Shown: in pieces, positions 16,763 to 24,486 of the stretch
Position numbering within the stretch: position 1 is the stretch's first letter
How the letters are laid out: each line of letters starts with the position of its first letter
Assembly (NCBI GenBank): GCA_015063165.1
Contig: SUSZ01000004.1
Coordinates: forward strand, 1-64,000
Reading direction: 5' to 3'
DNA from: Thermoplasmata archaeon
GTDB taxonomy: Archaea > Thermoplasmatota > Thermoplasmata > Methanomassiliicoccales > Methanomethylophilaceae
DNA: 64,000 bases
The notes under the pieces: model-generated
Database searches by the model: none
Told to the model about the DNA's origin: nothing
What the model saw: only the letters and a program-made list of their open reading frames with translations
Made by a program: the position numbers and the translations under genes

Positions 16763-16851
16763 CGGCTAGTCAATGTTGTAGGCCATGGACATAAAAGCCC
16801 ACACTTTAGCAAGCAATGCAGATTATTTTACATTGGTCCGATTTCGGGCAA

Positions 16852-16864
16852 ATACTATTATAAC
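16852..16864 (+). promoter_or_regulatory. TATA box for the sugar-activation operon
   Basis: ATACTATTATAAC is centred about 27 bases before ATG 16887, which identifies 16887 as the start and not the in-frame upstream ATG at 16785. Confidence 0.6.
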
Positions 16865-16886
16865 GTTTCAACCGTTAGGGAACGAC

Positions 16887-18386
16887 ATGGGTGCGCTCGA
16901 ATATGTGATCGTCCAGGCGGGCGGGATGGGAACCCGTCTCAAAGGGTATACCAGAAACAAGCCCAAGGCGATCGTCCCTATCCACAACAAACCGATGGTA
17001 TTCCATCTGTTCGACAAGTTCCACGGCTGCAAGTTCGAGATAATCGGAGACTACAAGGTGGACGTCCTGAGGAAATACCTGGATGTGTTCTCCAAGGAGG
17101 ACTGTATCCTGGTGGATACCGGAGGCAAGAAGGGCACATGTTCGGGAATCAAGAGCGCGCTTTCTCACGTTCCGGAAGGGAAGAGGTTCATGCTCATCTG
17201 GTGCGACCTCGTCCTCGACCCCCATCTGGAAATCCCTGACGGCGACGGCAACCTCATCGGCCTCTCCGAGAAGTTCGAGTGCCGCTGGTCCATGAAGGAC
17301 GGCAAGCTGGTGGAGGAGCCCAGCTCCGAGAGCGGAGTCGCGGGAGTCTTCGTGTTCAACGACAAGAAGGCTCTCGAGAACATCCCAGAGGAGGGCGAGT
17401 TCGTCCGCTGGCTCTCCAACTCCGGCATAGAGCTGGATTCGTTCTACATCGGAGACAGCAAGGAGTACGGACTCGAGAAGCTCATCCCCAGGATCGAAGG
17501 CGGCAAGTGCAGGCCTTTCAACGAGGTCAAGATAAAGGGGGACAGGCTCGTCAAGAGGGGAATCGACGAGCAGGGCATCAAGCTCGCCAAGCGCGAGAGG
17601 GCCTGGTACAAGTACGTCAGCCAGTTCGACGGCATCGCCACGCCCCGGATATACAACTTCGAGCCGCTCGAGATGGAGCTGGTGAACGGCAAGAACATCT
17701 TCGTCTACGACTTCGACGCCGAGACCAAGAGAGAGGTCCTCGGGAAGATGGTAGGCGCTCTGAAGCATCTCCATGCCCAGGCCAGCGCGCCTGTCGATCA
17801 GACGAGTCTGGACATGGCCTACTACGACAAGACCTTGGACCGCATCAACGTGGTGAAGGACCTCATCCCCCACGCCGACGAGGAGCGCATCGTCATCAAC
17901 GGCAGGAGCTGCCGCAACGTGTTCTTCCACCTCGACGAGCTGAAGGAGAGGATCGGGAGCCTCACCTGCGACGAGTTCAAGCTCATCCACGGGGACTGCA
18001 CGTTCTCGAACATGATGCTCCGCGAAGGTAAGGAGCCCGTGTTCATCGACCCCCGCGGCTACTTCGGCAGGACCGAGATATTCGGCGACCCCGCCTACGA
18101 CTGGGCGAAGATGTACTATTCCCTCAAGGGGAACTACGACAAGTTCAACATCCGCAAGTTCGACCTCGACATAAAGGACGAGGTCACCCTTACGATAGAG
18201 TCGAACGGCTGGGAGGACATGGAGGAGGAATACCTCGACCTGATAAGGGACGAGGTCTCCCCAGAGGAGATCAAGCTCCTCCATGCCCTCATCTGGCTCT
18301 CTCTTACTACGTACGCATGGGAGGACTACGACTCCATATGCGGCGCATTCTACAATGGATTATGGTATCTGGAGGAAGTGCTATGA
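16887..18386 (+). CDS. Bifunctional sugar nucleotidyltransferase / APH-type kinase
   Basis: 499 residues. The N-terminal 230 are a sugar-1-phosphate nucleotidyltransferase: VIVQAGGMGTRLKGYTRNKP (G-x-G-T-R loop, then the KP lysine) and WCDLVLDP for metal binding. The C-terminal 260 are a choline-kinase/APH-like phosphotransferase with LIHGDCTFSNMML (catalytic HGD and Asn) and VFIDPRGYFG (metal Asp). It would phosphorylate and activate a sugar or polyol in one chain. The next gene, a SIS isomerase, overlaps by ATGA. The exact sugar is unknown. LicC/LicA-like activation of a phospho-alcohol is an alternative. Confidence 0.82.
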   Translation: MGALEYVIVQAGGMGTRLKGYTRNKPKAIVPIHNKPMVFHLFDKFHGCKFEIIGDYKVDVLRKYLDVFSKEDCILVDTGGKKGTCSGIKSALSHVPEGKRFMLIWCDLVLDPHLEIPDGDGNLIGLSEKFECRWSMKDGKLVEEPSSESGVAGVFVFNDKKALENIPEEGEFVRWLSNSGIELDSFYIGDSKEYGLEKLIPRIEGGKCRPFNEVKIKGDRLVKRGIDEQGIKLAKRERAWYKYVSQFDGIATPRIYNFEPLEMELVNGKNIFVYDFDAETKREVLGKMVGALKHLHAQASAPVDQTSLDMAYYDKTLDRINVVKDLIPHADEERIVINGRSCRNVFFHLDELKERIGSLTCDEFKLIHGDCTFSNMMLREGKEPVFIDPRGYFGRTEIFGDPAYDWAKMYYSLKGNYDKFNIRKFDLDIKDEVTLTIESNGWEDMEEEYLDLIRDEVSPEEIKLLHALIWLSLTTYAWEDYDSICGAFYNGLWYLEEVL

Positions 18387-18970
18387 ACGATTATTTCAAG
18401 GGAATCATGGACGTCGTGAACAAGTCTATCGAAGAGCTCGACATCGAGACCTTCAACAGGCTGGAAGACGACGTCGTGGCGACCCTCAACGGAAAAGGCA
18501 AGGTCGTCATCACCGGTCTCGGAAAGAACGCTCCTATATGCGAGAAGTTCGTCGGGACCATGCTCTCGTTCGGACTGGAATCCACGTTCCTCCACACCAA
18601 CACGGCTGTGCACGGGGACCTGGGAACCGTCCGCGACGACGACATCGTCATCATCCTTTCCAAGAGCGGGGAGACCGACGAGTCGATCCGTCTCCTCGAA
18701 TATCTCAAAAAGCGTAATTGCAAGATCTGGGCCATCACATTCGATGCCGAGAGCACCCTTGCAGTCAAATCTCCCAACACGCTCGTCATTACGATGGACC
18801 ATGAGGGGGACAAATGGAACAAGGTCCCCAACAACTCCACCACCTTGTACCTCATAGTCCTGCAGGCCCTCGCCATGCAGGTCTCGGACAGGATGGGCGT
18901 GACCAAGAAAGATTTCTTGAGGAACCACCCCGGAGGAGCCATCGGGAAAGATGAAGAAAATGAACAATAA
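18383..18970 (+). CDS. SIS-domain sugar-phosphate isomerase (KdsD/GutQ-like, no CBS domains)
   Basis: 195 residues covering one SIS domain: VITGLGKNAPICEKF (phosphosugar loop), LHTNTAVHGDLGTV and IILSKSGETDESIRL, then the C-terminal NHPGGAIGK that marks arabinose-5-phosphate isomerase-type proteins. The two CBS domains of classical KdsD are lacking. It is translationally coupled to the nucleotidyltransferase/kinase upstream and overlaps the HAD gene downstream by 20 bases, so the three probably make one activated sugar. Confidence 0.85.
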   Translation: MNDYFKGIMDVVNKSIEELDIETFNRLEDDVVATLNGKGKVVITGLGKNAPICEKFVGTMLSFGLESTFLHTNTAVHGDLGTVRDDDIVIILSKSGETDESIRLLEYLKKRNCKIWAITFDAESTLAVKSPNTLVITMDHEGDKWNKVPNNSTTLYLIVLQALAMQVSDRMGVTKKDFLRNHPGGAIGKDEENEQ

Positions 18971-19337
18971 GCTCGTTCTGTCGCCCCTGGGAAAGACTTG
19001 GCTGTTCGACATCGACGGTACCATCGTCAAGCACAACGGGTACAAGATCGACGGCCACGACACCTTCCTTGAGGGCGCTCGCGAGTTCCTCCTGTCCATC
19101 CCTGACACGGACAGGATAATCTTCCTAACTTCCCGCGAGGAGCGTTACATCCCGGACACCGAGAGGTTCCTCAGGGACGCAGGCATCCGCTGGGACGAGA
19201 TGATCTGCGGCCTCCCTTACGGCGAGAGGATCGTCGTCAACGACATGAAGCCGTCCGGGCTGAAGATGTCAGTAGCCGTCGATCTCGTCAGGGACGCCCC
19301 GTTCGATTTCGAATACGAGATAGACGAGGACCTCTGA
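18951..19337 (+). CDS. Small HAD-superfamily phosphatase
   Basis: 128 residues. Motif I is WLFDIDGTIV, motif II is FLTSREERYI, and motif IV is probably VNDMKPSGL. No cap domain, as in GmhB-, KdsC- or PNKP-like phosphatases. Start at 18951 or ATG 18960; both overlap the SIS gene. Likely removes a phosphate from the intermediate made by its operon partners. It ends one base before the convergent glycosyltransferase gene. Confidence 0.8.
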   Translation: MKKMNNKLVLSPLGKTWLFDIDGTIVKHNGYKIDGHDTFLEGAREFLLSIPDTDRIIFLTSREERYIPDTERFLRDAGIRWDEMICGLPYGERIVVNDMKPSGLKMSVAVDLVRDAPFDFEYEIDEDL

Positions 19338-19338
19338 A

Positions 19339-20376
19339 TCATTCGGATTCCATGCTGTGGTATTTCTCCCACTCGCGGACCTGCTTGATTATCTTGTCCT
19401 TCAGCTTGAGGAACTCCACGCCTTCGTACTCCATCTCGATGGCGTCGTCGCTCAGACCCATTCCGTTCAGGCTGAAGTAGTCGATGTTGCGGCCCTCTCC
19501 CCAGAACTGGTAGGGCTGGTACACCACGATCTTGCACATGTTGAACGAGCTCGTGACGTCGCACAAGCCGCTGCGGGATGCGATGAGGTATCCTCCGTAC
19601 TCGCAGAAGTCCCTGAGGTCCTTGTACGTGGGGCACACCTCGAGGGTCCCCACGACGGGGCGCTCGTTCTCGTTGCCGCAGTTGGTGCAGACGGTGAATC
19701 CCAGGAGCTTGAGGTCGTGCACGAGCTCGATCCAGAACCATTGCGGGAGCATGCTGAGGGTGTTGACGTAAGGAGCCAGGAGCACGTTCCTTCCAGGCTT
19801 CAATCCGTTGTCTTCGAAGAACTTGGACACGCTTTCTTTGGCGTCGCTGAACTTGGGCTGCGCCATCCTTAGATAGGGGTCGTTGAAGACTCCAGCCTTG
19901 TACATGTCCATGAAGTTGAACCCGTTGTAGTTCCTCATGTTGTCCATCATGATCCCGGTGGTGCCGTAGGCGGCCTGGTGGGTGATGACGATGTCCAGGT
20001 TCTCCGGTCCGAGCATGTCGCACATGCGCATGAGGTTGTTCATCTCGGCCTGGTCCAGCGCTCTGACGTCCTCGAACCCGAAGAGGGATGCCACATTCTT
20101 CGCCGCGCCTCCTACGACGCACACGGTGGCCTCCTTGACGCGGTCGGGACCGATCTTGGCAGCTAGCAGCCCGGTGGCGAGGTAGACGTCTCCTGTACCG
20201 TTGTAGGAGCACACGTAGGTCTTCCCGCCCTCCCTGTCGTTGGCCACCTTCCTGTAGAGCTTCCACCAGTTGTACGTCTGGTACTTGAAGAAGATGTGCT
20301 GGAACAGGTTGGTGTTGTCCCTGAGCATGATCCGCTTGAACTTCCTGATCAAACGGTACTTGAGGTTTCCGCCCAT
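19339..20376 (-). CDS. GT9-like glycosyltransferase
   Basis: 345 residues. The N-terminal half has YVCSYNGTGDVYLATGLLA, resembling the opening of heptosyltransferase-type GT-B enzymes. The C-terminal half starts with NVLLAPYVNTLSMLP and contains LKLLGFTVCTNCGNEN and ASRSGLCDVTSSFN, the donor-binding loop region (the family has a G/S-rich turn and Asp here). Start ATG 20376 overlaps the upstream stop in TGATG. Its C-terminal half resembles the middle of the Sel1 protein at 332-3388. Donor is unknown; a heptose-like donor from the neighbouring operon is a plausible guess. Confidence 0.7.
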   Translation of the reverse strand: MGGNLKYRLIRKFKRIMLRDNTNLFQHIFFKYQTYNWWKLYRKVANDREGGKTYVCSYNGTGDVYLATGLLAAKIGPDRVKEATVCVVGGAAKNVASLFGFEDVRALDQAEMNNLMRMCDMLGPENLDIVITHQAAYGTTGIMMDNMRNYNGFNFMDMYKAGVFNDPYLRMAQPKFSDAKESVSKFFEDNGLKPGRNVLLAPYVNTLSMLPQWFWIELVHDLKLLGFTVCTNCGNENERPVVGTLEVCPTYKDLRDFCEYGGYLIASRSGLCDVTSSFNMCKIVVYQPYQFWGEGRNIDYFSLNGMGLSDDAIEMEYEGVEFLKLKDKIIKQVREWEKYHSMESE

Positions 20377-20930
20377 CACGGCGCCTCCTTCATGATCTCC
20401 ATCGTGGCAGGATCGCTGCTGGAGTAGTCGAATCTGCGGATGATCTGCCTGTAAGGGATGATGAAATAGATCCCGATGGCGACGATCTGCTCCACAGTCA
20501 GATCCTTCACTCCGACCAGATGCTTCGCGTTGCGGGTGACAGGGTGCCTCAGCGAGACTATGACGAACTTGGAGTCGTCCTCGGTGAGCTTGAGATAGGT
20601 GATGAGGTCGTCCATCTCCTTGTCCGAGACTATGACGATGTCCCTTATCTTGGGAGTGAACTGGTCAGCCACCTTCATGACCCCGGGGCTGCTGGTGACG
20701 ATGAGGGCCTCCTTCAGAAGGTTCCTGACGAGGTACTCGTCGAGATACAGCAGGCCGTAGTAGTTCACCTTGCCGTCGCTCTCAGGGAATATGACGAGCT
20801 TCGCATCCTTGTCGAGCTTGGAGCTGAATCTTTCGTAGATCTTCCTCCCCTCGCGACATTTGATGTTCGCATCCCATATGTTTCCGTTGAAAGTCTTCCT
20901 GTCGATTATGGTATCCGCCCCGTCACTCGC
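20376..20930 (-). CDS. Uncharacterised glycan-locus protein, start codon unclear
   Basis: The frame runs from a TAG at 20931-20933 to TGA at 20376 and reads like protein throughout, for example DRKTFNGNIWDANIKC, then KLVIFPESDGKVNYYG. The C-terminal 130 residues include DIVIVSDKEMDDLI and VIVSLRHPVTRNAKH, with strand-turn spacing reminiscent of GT-B or phosphosugar-binding folds. The first ordinary start codon, GTG at 20768, would discard about 55 residues that appear real. ATA at 20907-20909, preceded by GGCGGA, is one non-standard option; coupling to the upstream gene, whose stop overlaps, is another. No family recognised. Confidence 0.55.
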   Translation of the reverse strand, partial: ASDGADTIIDRKTFNGNIWDANIKCREGRKIYERFSSKLDKDAKLVIFPESDGKVNYYGLLYLDEYLVRNLLKEALIVTSSPGVMKVADQFTPKIRDIVIVSDKEMDDLITYLKLTEDDSKFVIVSLRHPVTRNAKHLVGVKDLTVEQIVAIGIYFIIPYRQIIRRFDYSSSDPATMEIMKEAP

Positions 20931-22470
20931 CTATCCTGACGAATCTCACCATCTTGTAGTTCCTGATGTTGCTGTTCTTGGGCAGCCATCCGAGCCTGTG
21001 TATCCTGATCTCCTTGTCGTCGGGGCATCCCTCGAACAGGCCCATGCCGAACTCGGGGGGCTCCACGGACAGGAAGTACAGGCTCCTGAGCGAGGCGCAG
21101 AACGTGAACGCGTAGTCTCCCACCTCGCGCACGTTCATCTGGAATGTGATGTTGGGGAGGCTCCTGCAGTTGTGGAACGCCTGGAACCCTATGGTCTCCA
21201 CGGAGAGGGGGAGGTCCACCCAGGTCAGGTTCACGCAGTCGTAGAACGCTCCGGCTCCGATGTTCTTGATGCCCTGTTCCACCACGGCTTCGAAGATGCC
21301 CACGACGTATTTGTGCCAGGGCGCCGAGCAGACGTTGTTGTCGACCATCTGCTCCATGATCCCGTCCCCGCCGGTGATGGGCCTGATGGTAAGGACCCCG
21401 TTCCTGAGGATCCAATCGAGGTCCTCGGTGCTGCCGCTGACGTCGAAGGTGACCCTGGCGTTCTCTCCGATGTTAGTGTCGTTGAGGGTCGTGGCATCCT
21501 TCCATCCAGGTCCCTTGAGGGTGATGATCTTCGCGCCGGGAACGGTGTCAAACATATGGAACCCGAGTTCGGGGGTGACCAGGCTGGCCAGATGGATGAG
21601 CTCCATAGAGGTGCAGTATGTGAACGCGAAATCGCCGATCTTCCTGACGGAGGACGGCAGGATGAGGGACTCCAAGCTTCTGCAGTTATGGAACGCCTGC
21701 TTCCCTACGATCTCGACCTCGGGGATCTCGACCTTCTTGAGATAGGTGCAGTCGAAGAAGAGGCCGTCGTTGAGCTGTTTGAATCCGGAGTTGACCGTGG
21801 CCGAATGGATCCCTGTGCGGTACTTGTGCCAGGGCGCTGAGCAGACATTGTCCTTCACGAAGGGCTTGTACTCGGAGTTCTTGTCCCTGCTCATGGAGAG
21901 CTTTAGAAGCCCTTCCGCGATGGACCAGGTGATGTTGTCGCTCCTTCCGCCGATCTCGAAGGTGATCTTCCCGTTGTTTCCGATGCTCTCGTCTCCGAAC
22001 ACATCGGAATCTATCCCCTGTCCGTACAGGGTGACTATGCTCTCGGACTCGTTGAAGGTCTCGAATAGGCGCTTCCCCACTGTCGGAGGCTCCCTGGAGG
22101 TGAAAGTGATGGATTTGAGAGAAGCGCAGAACGTGAAGGCGAAGTCGTCGATGGACTCCAGGCCGCTGGGCAGGACCAGGCTCTTCAGCTTCTCGCAGTT
22201 GTGGAACGCCTGGAGCTTGATGGACCTGACCGATTCGGGGATTGTGATGCGCTCCATCTTGTAGCAGTCGTAGAACGCCCCAGCTCCGATCGAGGTGATT
22301 CCCTCCGACATGATGACCTCGGAGATCTTGCTCCTCTCGGCGTACCAAGGGCTGGAACAGATGTTGTCCTTGACGTAGTCAGCCATGTCTCCTTTTTCGG
22401 CGGCTTCGATGTAAAGGGTGTTGTCCTCTATTCTCCACCGGAGGTTATCCGTTGTTATGAAGTCGGTCAT
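20923..22470 (-). CDS. BspA-type leucine-rich repeat protein (LRR_5), cytoplasmic
   Basis: 515 residues in three tandem modules of about 165. Each has a strand-rich lead (W-x-I-x(4)-L-x-I), a V-x-DN-x-CSAPWHKY element, and then LRR_5 repeats with GAFYDC, AFHNC and DFAFT-x-C-x-SL cores. BspA-type LRR proteins are usually secreted adhesins, but this one starts MTDFITTDNLRWRIED with no signal peptide or anchor. It is first in an operon with two glycan genes. A scaffold or regulatory role inside the cell is possible; function unknown. Confidence 0.75.
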   Translation of the reverse strand: MTDFITTDNLRWRIEDNTLYIEAAEKGDMADYVKDNICSSPWYAERSKISEVIMSEGITSIGAGAFYDCYKMERITIPESVRSIKLQAFHNCEKLKSLVLPSGLESIDDFAFTFCASLKSITFTSREPPTVGKRLFETFNESESIVTLYGQGIDSDVFGDESIGNNGKITFEIGGRSDNITWSIAEGLLKLSMSRDKNSEYKPFVKDNVCSAPWHKYRTGIHSATVNSGFKQLNDGLFFDCTYLKKVEIPEVEIVGKQAFHNCRSLESLILPSSVRKIGDFAFTYCTSMELIHLASLVTPELGFHMFDTVPGAKIITLKGPGWKDATTLNDTNIGENARVTFDVSGSTEDLDWILRNGVLTIRPITGGDGIMEQMVDNNVCSAPWHKYVVGIFEAVVEQGIKNIGAGAFYDCVNLTWVDLPLSVETIGFQAFHNCRSLPNITFQMNVREVGDYAFTFCASLRSLYFLSVEPPEFGMGLFEGCPDDKEIRIHRLGWLPKNSNIRNYKMVRFVRIGE

Positions 22471-22510
22471 GATAAGGTCCGTGCTCCTTTAGTCAAGTAA
22501 TCCGTTCATC

Positions 22511-22522
22511 CTATTTTATTCT
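22511..22522 (-). promoter_or_regulatory. TATA box for the LRR/GT9-like operon
   Basis: The minus strand reads AGAATAAAATAG about 46 bases before ATG 22470. The short leader contains AAAGGAG as a possible ribosome binding site. Confidence 0.45.
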
Positions 22523-22580
22523 GTCATGGAAAAAGTCTCGTCTGGATGCTAGCATGGACGGAACGCGATGCCGATGGTAT

Positions 22581-22592
22581 TGTTTTTATCAT
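22581..22592 (+). promoter_or_regulatory. TATA box upstream of the HAD gene
   Basis: TGTTTTTATCAT predicts a start of transcription near 22612, leaving a leader of about 30 bases before the small ORF at 22646. Confidence 0.45.
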
Positions 22593-22645
22593 ATGGACCA
22601 GTTGAGGATGCATCGGTCGCCGTTACATGGGCGGGGGTGCAAAGG

Positions 22646-22711
22646 ATGAAGTTTCTGTCGCTGTTCGAATCTCCGGGTCTCGCGCCCTTCGCTGGCGGTG
22701 CATCCTTATGA
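22646..22711 (+). CDS. Possible 21-codon leader ORF coupled to HAD gene
   Basis: ATG 22646 is preceded by GGGGGTG, one of the better Shine-Dalgarno matches here. It encodes MKFLSLFESPGLAPFAGGAS plus Leu and stops in TTATGA, where the HAD gene's ATG (22708) overlaps the stop. It may only serve to deliver ribosomes to the HAD gene. Length is too short for independent support. Confidence 0.3.
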   Translation: MKFLSLFESPGLAPFAGGASL

Positions 22712-24468
22712 CGTACATCCCGGCAACGTTCGAGGGCCTGGACCTGGACGATCTTCCGGAGTACGTCTCGTTCGACGCCTTCGACACCCTGGTCCTGAGG
22801 CCGTTCCTGAGGCCCACCGACCTGTTCAAGCACATGGAGGCCGCCGGAATGGCGCCCAAAGGATTCGCGGAGGCCCGTGTGAAGGCGGAAGCGGATGCAA
22901 GGAAGCTCCATCGCAGGGAGATAACCCTGGACGAGATCTACGCCTTGTTGGGTGACGACATGCAGGTTGCGGACGTCGAGGTCCAGCAGGAGCTGGCGGT
23001 ATGCCAGGGGAACCCCGAGACCATAGCCCTCGCCGACGAGATAGTCCGCCGTGGCGGCAAGGTGATCGTGACCTCCGACATGTACCTCCCGAAATCCGTG
23101 GTGGTGTCGATCCTGGACAGGTGCGGGGTGAGGAACCTCAGCGGGGTGTTCATCTCCAACGACATGGGGGCCAGCAAGTACTGTGGCGATATCTTCCCGA
23201 AGGTGCTGTCTGCGCTCGGGATAACCCCGGACAGGATGGTCCACGTGGGCGACAACCGCCGCGCCGACGTGGACATGGCCGCCCGCCACGGCATCAAAGG
23301 CGTGTTCTACCCACGTCAGACAGACAGGTACTTCAAGTCCAACCCGATGGCGAAGGAGTTCATCGGACGCGGGCGCGATCTGGACCGTTCGATAATAATC
23401 GGCATGGACGTCCTCCGCTGGTGCGGCGTCCTCGGAGAGAAGGGCGACGACGTCCACGAGCTGGGATACCGCTACGGCGGGCCCATGATGGCCGCTTACG
23501 CCACGTATCTTCTCGGCAGGATACCTGCATCCTCCCGCGCCCTGTTCGTCTCCAGGGACGGCTACAACCTCATGAGGGTGTACTCCGAGCTGGACCCGGA
23601 TAGGAAGGATCTGGCGTACATCCACGCCCAGAGGCTCCTGGCGTACATCTTCACCGACATCCACATCCCGTTCGGGCCGCTGGAGCTGAAGGGCAAGGCT
23701 CTCAACAGGTTCGAGCACCAGAAGGTGGACAGGTGGATGAGCTACCAGCTGAGCTACTTCAAGGACGATCTTGGGCTGGAGAAGATCCCCGAGGACCCCT
23801 ACGAGAAGGCGAGGATCTACAACGGGAGGATCGACGAGATCGACGCGCTCCGCAGGAAGGCTGCCGAAGCCTATTCCGCTTACGTAAAGTCCTACGTGGA
23901 CGACGGTGACGTCCATCTGGTGGACTGCACTACGATGAAGTTCACCTCCCAGAAGCTCATCGAGAGGATGTCGGGAAGAAGGGTGAAAGGCCATTACTTC
24001 GTGAGCCTGGCCGACGCCGACCTGGACTACGACTCGTACCATTACCGCGACAGGTTCGTGTTCGGATGGTCCCGCATCAACGTCCCGGAGTTCTTCATGA
24101 GCTCTCCGGAGCCTCCGATCGAGGGATGGAAGAACGGCTCTCCTGTGTACATGGAGGATGTACCGGCATGGGAGAGGAGCCGCTGCGAGATGTACGAAGG
24201 CATAACCCGGGGCGAATGCGGCTATGCCAAGGCGTTGAGGTCCATCTTCGGGGACCATCTGCCGGAGATGGGCTACGACTCCGTGACGAGCTGGTCCATG
24301 CTCTCCGCGGATTCCAGATGCGAGTACCGCCCCATCCTGGACGGCATGAAGTGGGCTTCCGGCCCGGACCACTCCGACTGGTCGCCTCTGATCCCGGGGC
24401 TGAAGGACCTGAAGTTCCTCGCGAAGAAGCTCATAACGGACATCATAGCCAAGATGAACTCGGCCTGA
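22708..24468 (+). CDS. Large HAD-superfamily protein of surface-glycan locus
   Basis: 586 residues from ATG 22708; the upstream in-frame ATG 22627 would add a non-protein-like stretch. The N-terminal 230 are a HAD domain: SFDAFDTLV (motif I), IVTSDMYLPKSV (motif II), and HVGDNRRADVDMAARHG (motif IV). The remaining 350 residues form an uncharacterised domain often attached to this HAD type in capsule and glycan clusters, starting near YGGPMMAAYATYLLGR and FVSRDGYNLMRV. It likely removes phosphate from, or processes, a glycan intermediate. Convergent with the next glycosyltransferase. Confidence 0.75.
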   Translation: MTYIPATFEGLDLDDLPEYVSFDAFDTLVLRPFLRPTDLFKHMEAAGMAPKGFAEARVKAEADARKLHRREITLDEIYALLGDDMQVADVEVQQELAVCQGNPETIALADEIVRRGGKVIVTSDMYLPKSVVVSILDRCGVRNLSGVFISNDMGASKYCGDIFPKVLSALGITPDRMVHVGDNRRADVDMAARHGIKGVFYPRQTDRYFKSNPMAKEFIGRGRDLDRSIIIGMDVLRWCGVLGEKGDDVHELGYRYGGPMMAAYATYLLGRIPASSRALFVSRDGYNLMRVYSELDPDRKDLAYIHAQRLLAYIFTDIHIPFGPLELKGKALNRFEHQKVDRWMSYQLSYFKDDLGLEKIPEDPYEKARIYNGRIDEIDALRRKAAEAYSAYVKSYVDDGDVHLVDCTTMKFTSQKLIERMSGRRVKGHYFVSLADADLDYDSYHYRDRFVFGWSRINVPEFFMSSPEPPIEGWKNGSPVYMEDVPAWERSRCEMYEGITRGECGYAKALRSIFGDHLPEMGYDSVTSWSMLSADSRCEYRPILDGMKWASGPDHSDWSPLIPGLKDLKFLAKKLITDIIAKMNSA

Positions 24469-24486
24469 TCGTCTCTTGCCCTCGAG

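Noticed and set aside
22549-24372. A 607-codon open frame on the minus strand across the HAD gene
   Set aside because: It is exactly antisense to a well-supported gene with HAD motifs and arises from C/G-biased third positions. Its translation has no protein-like motifs.
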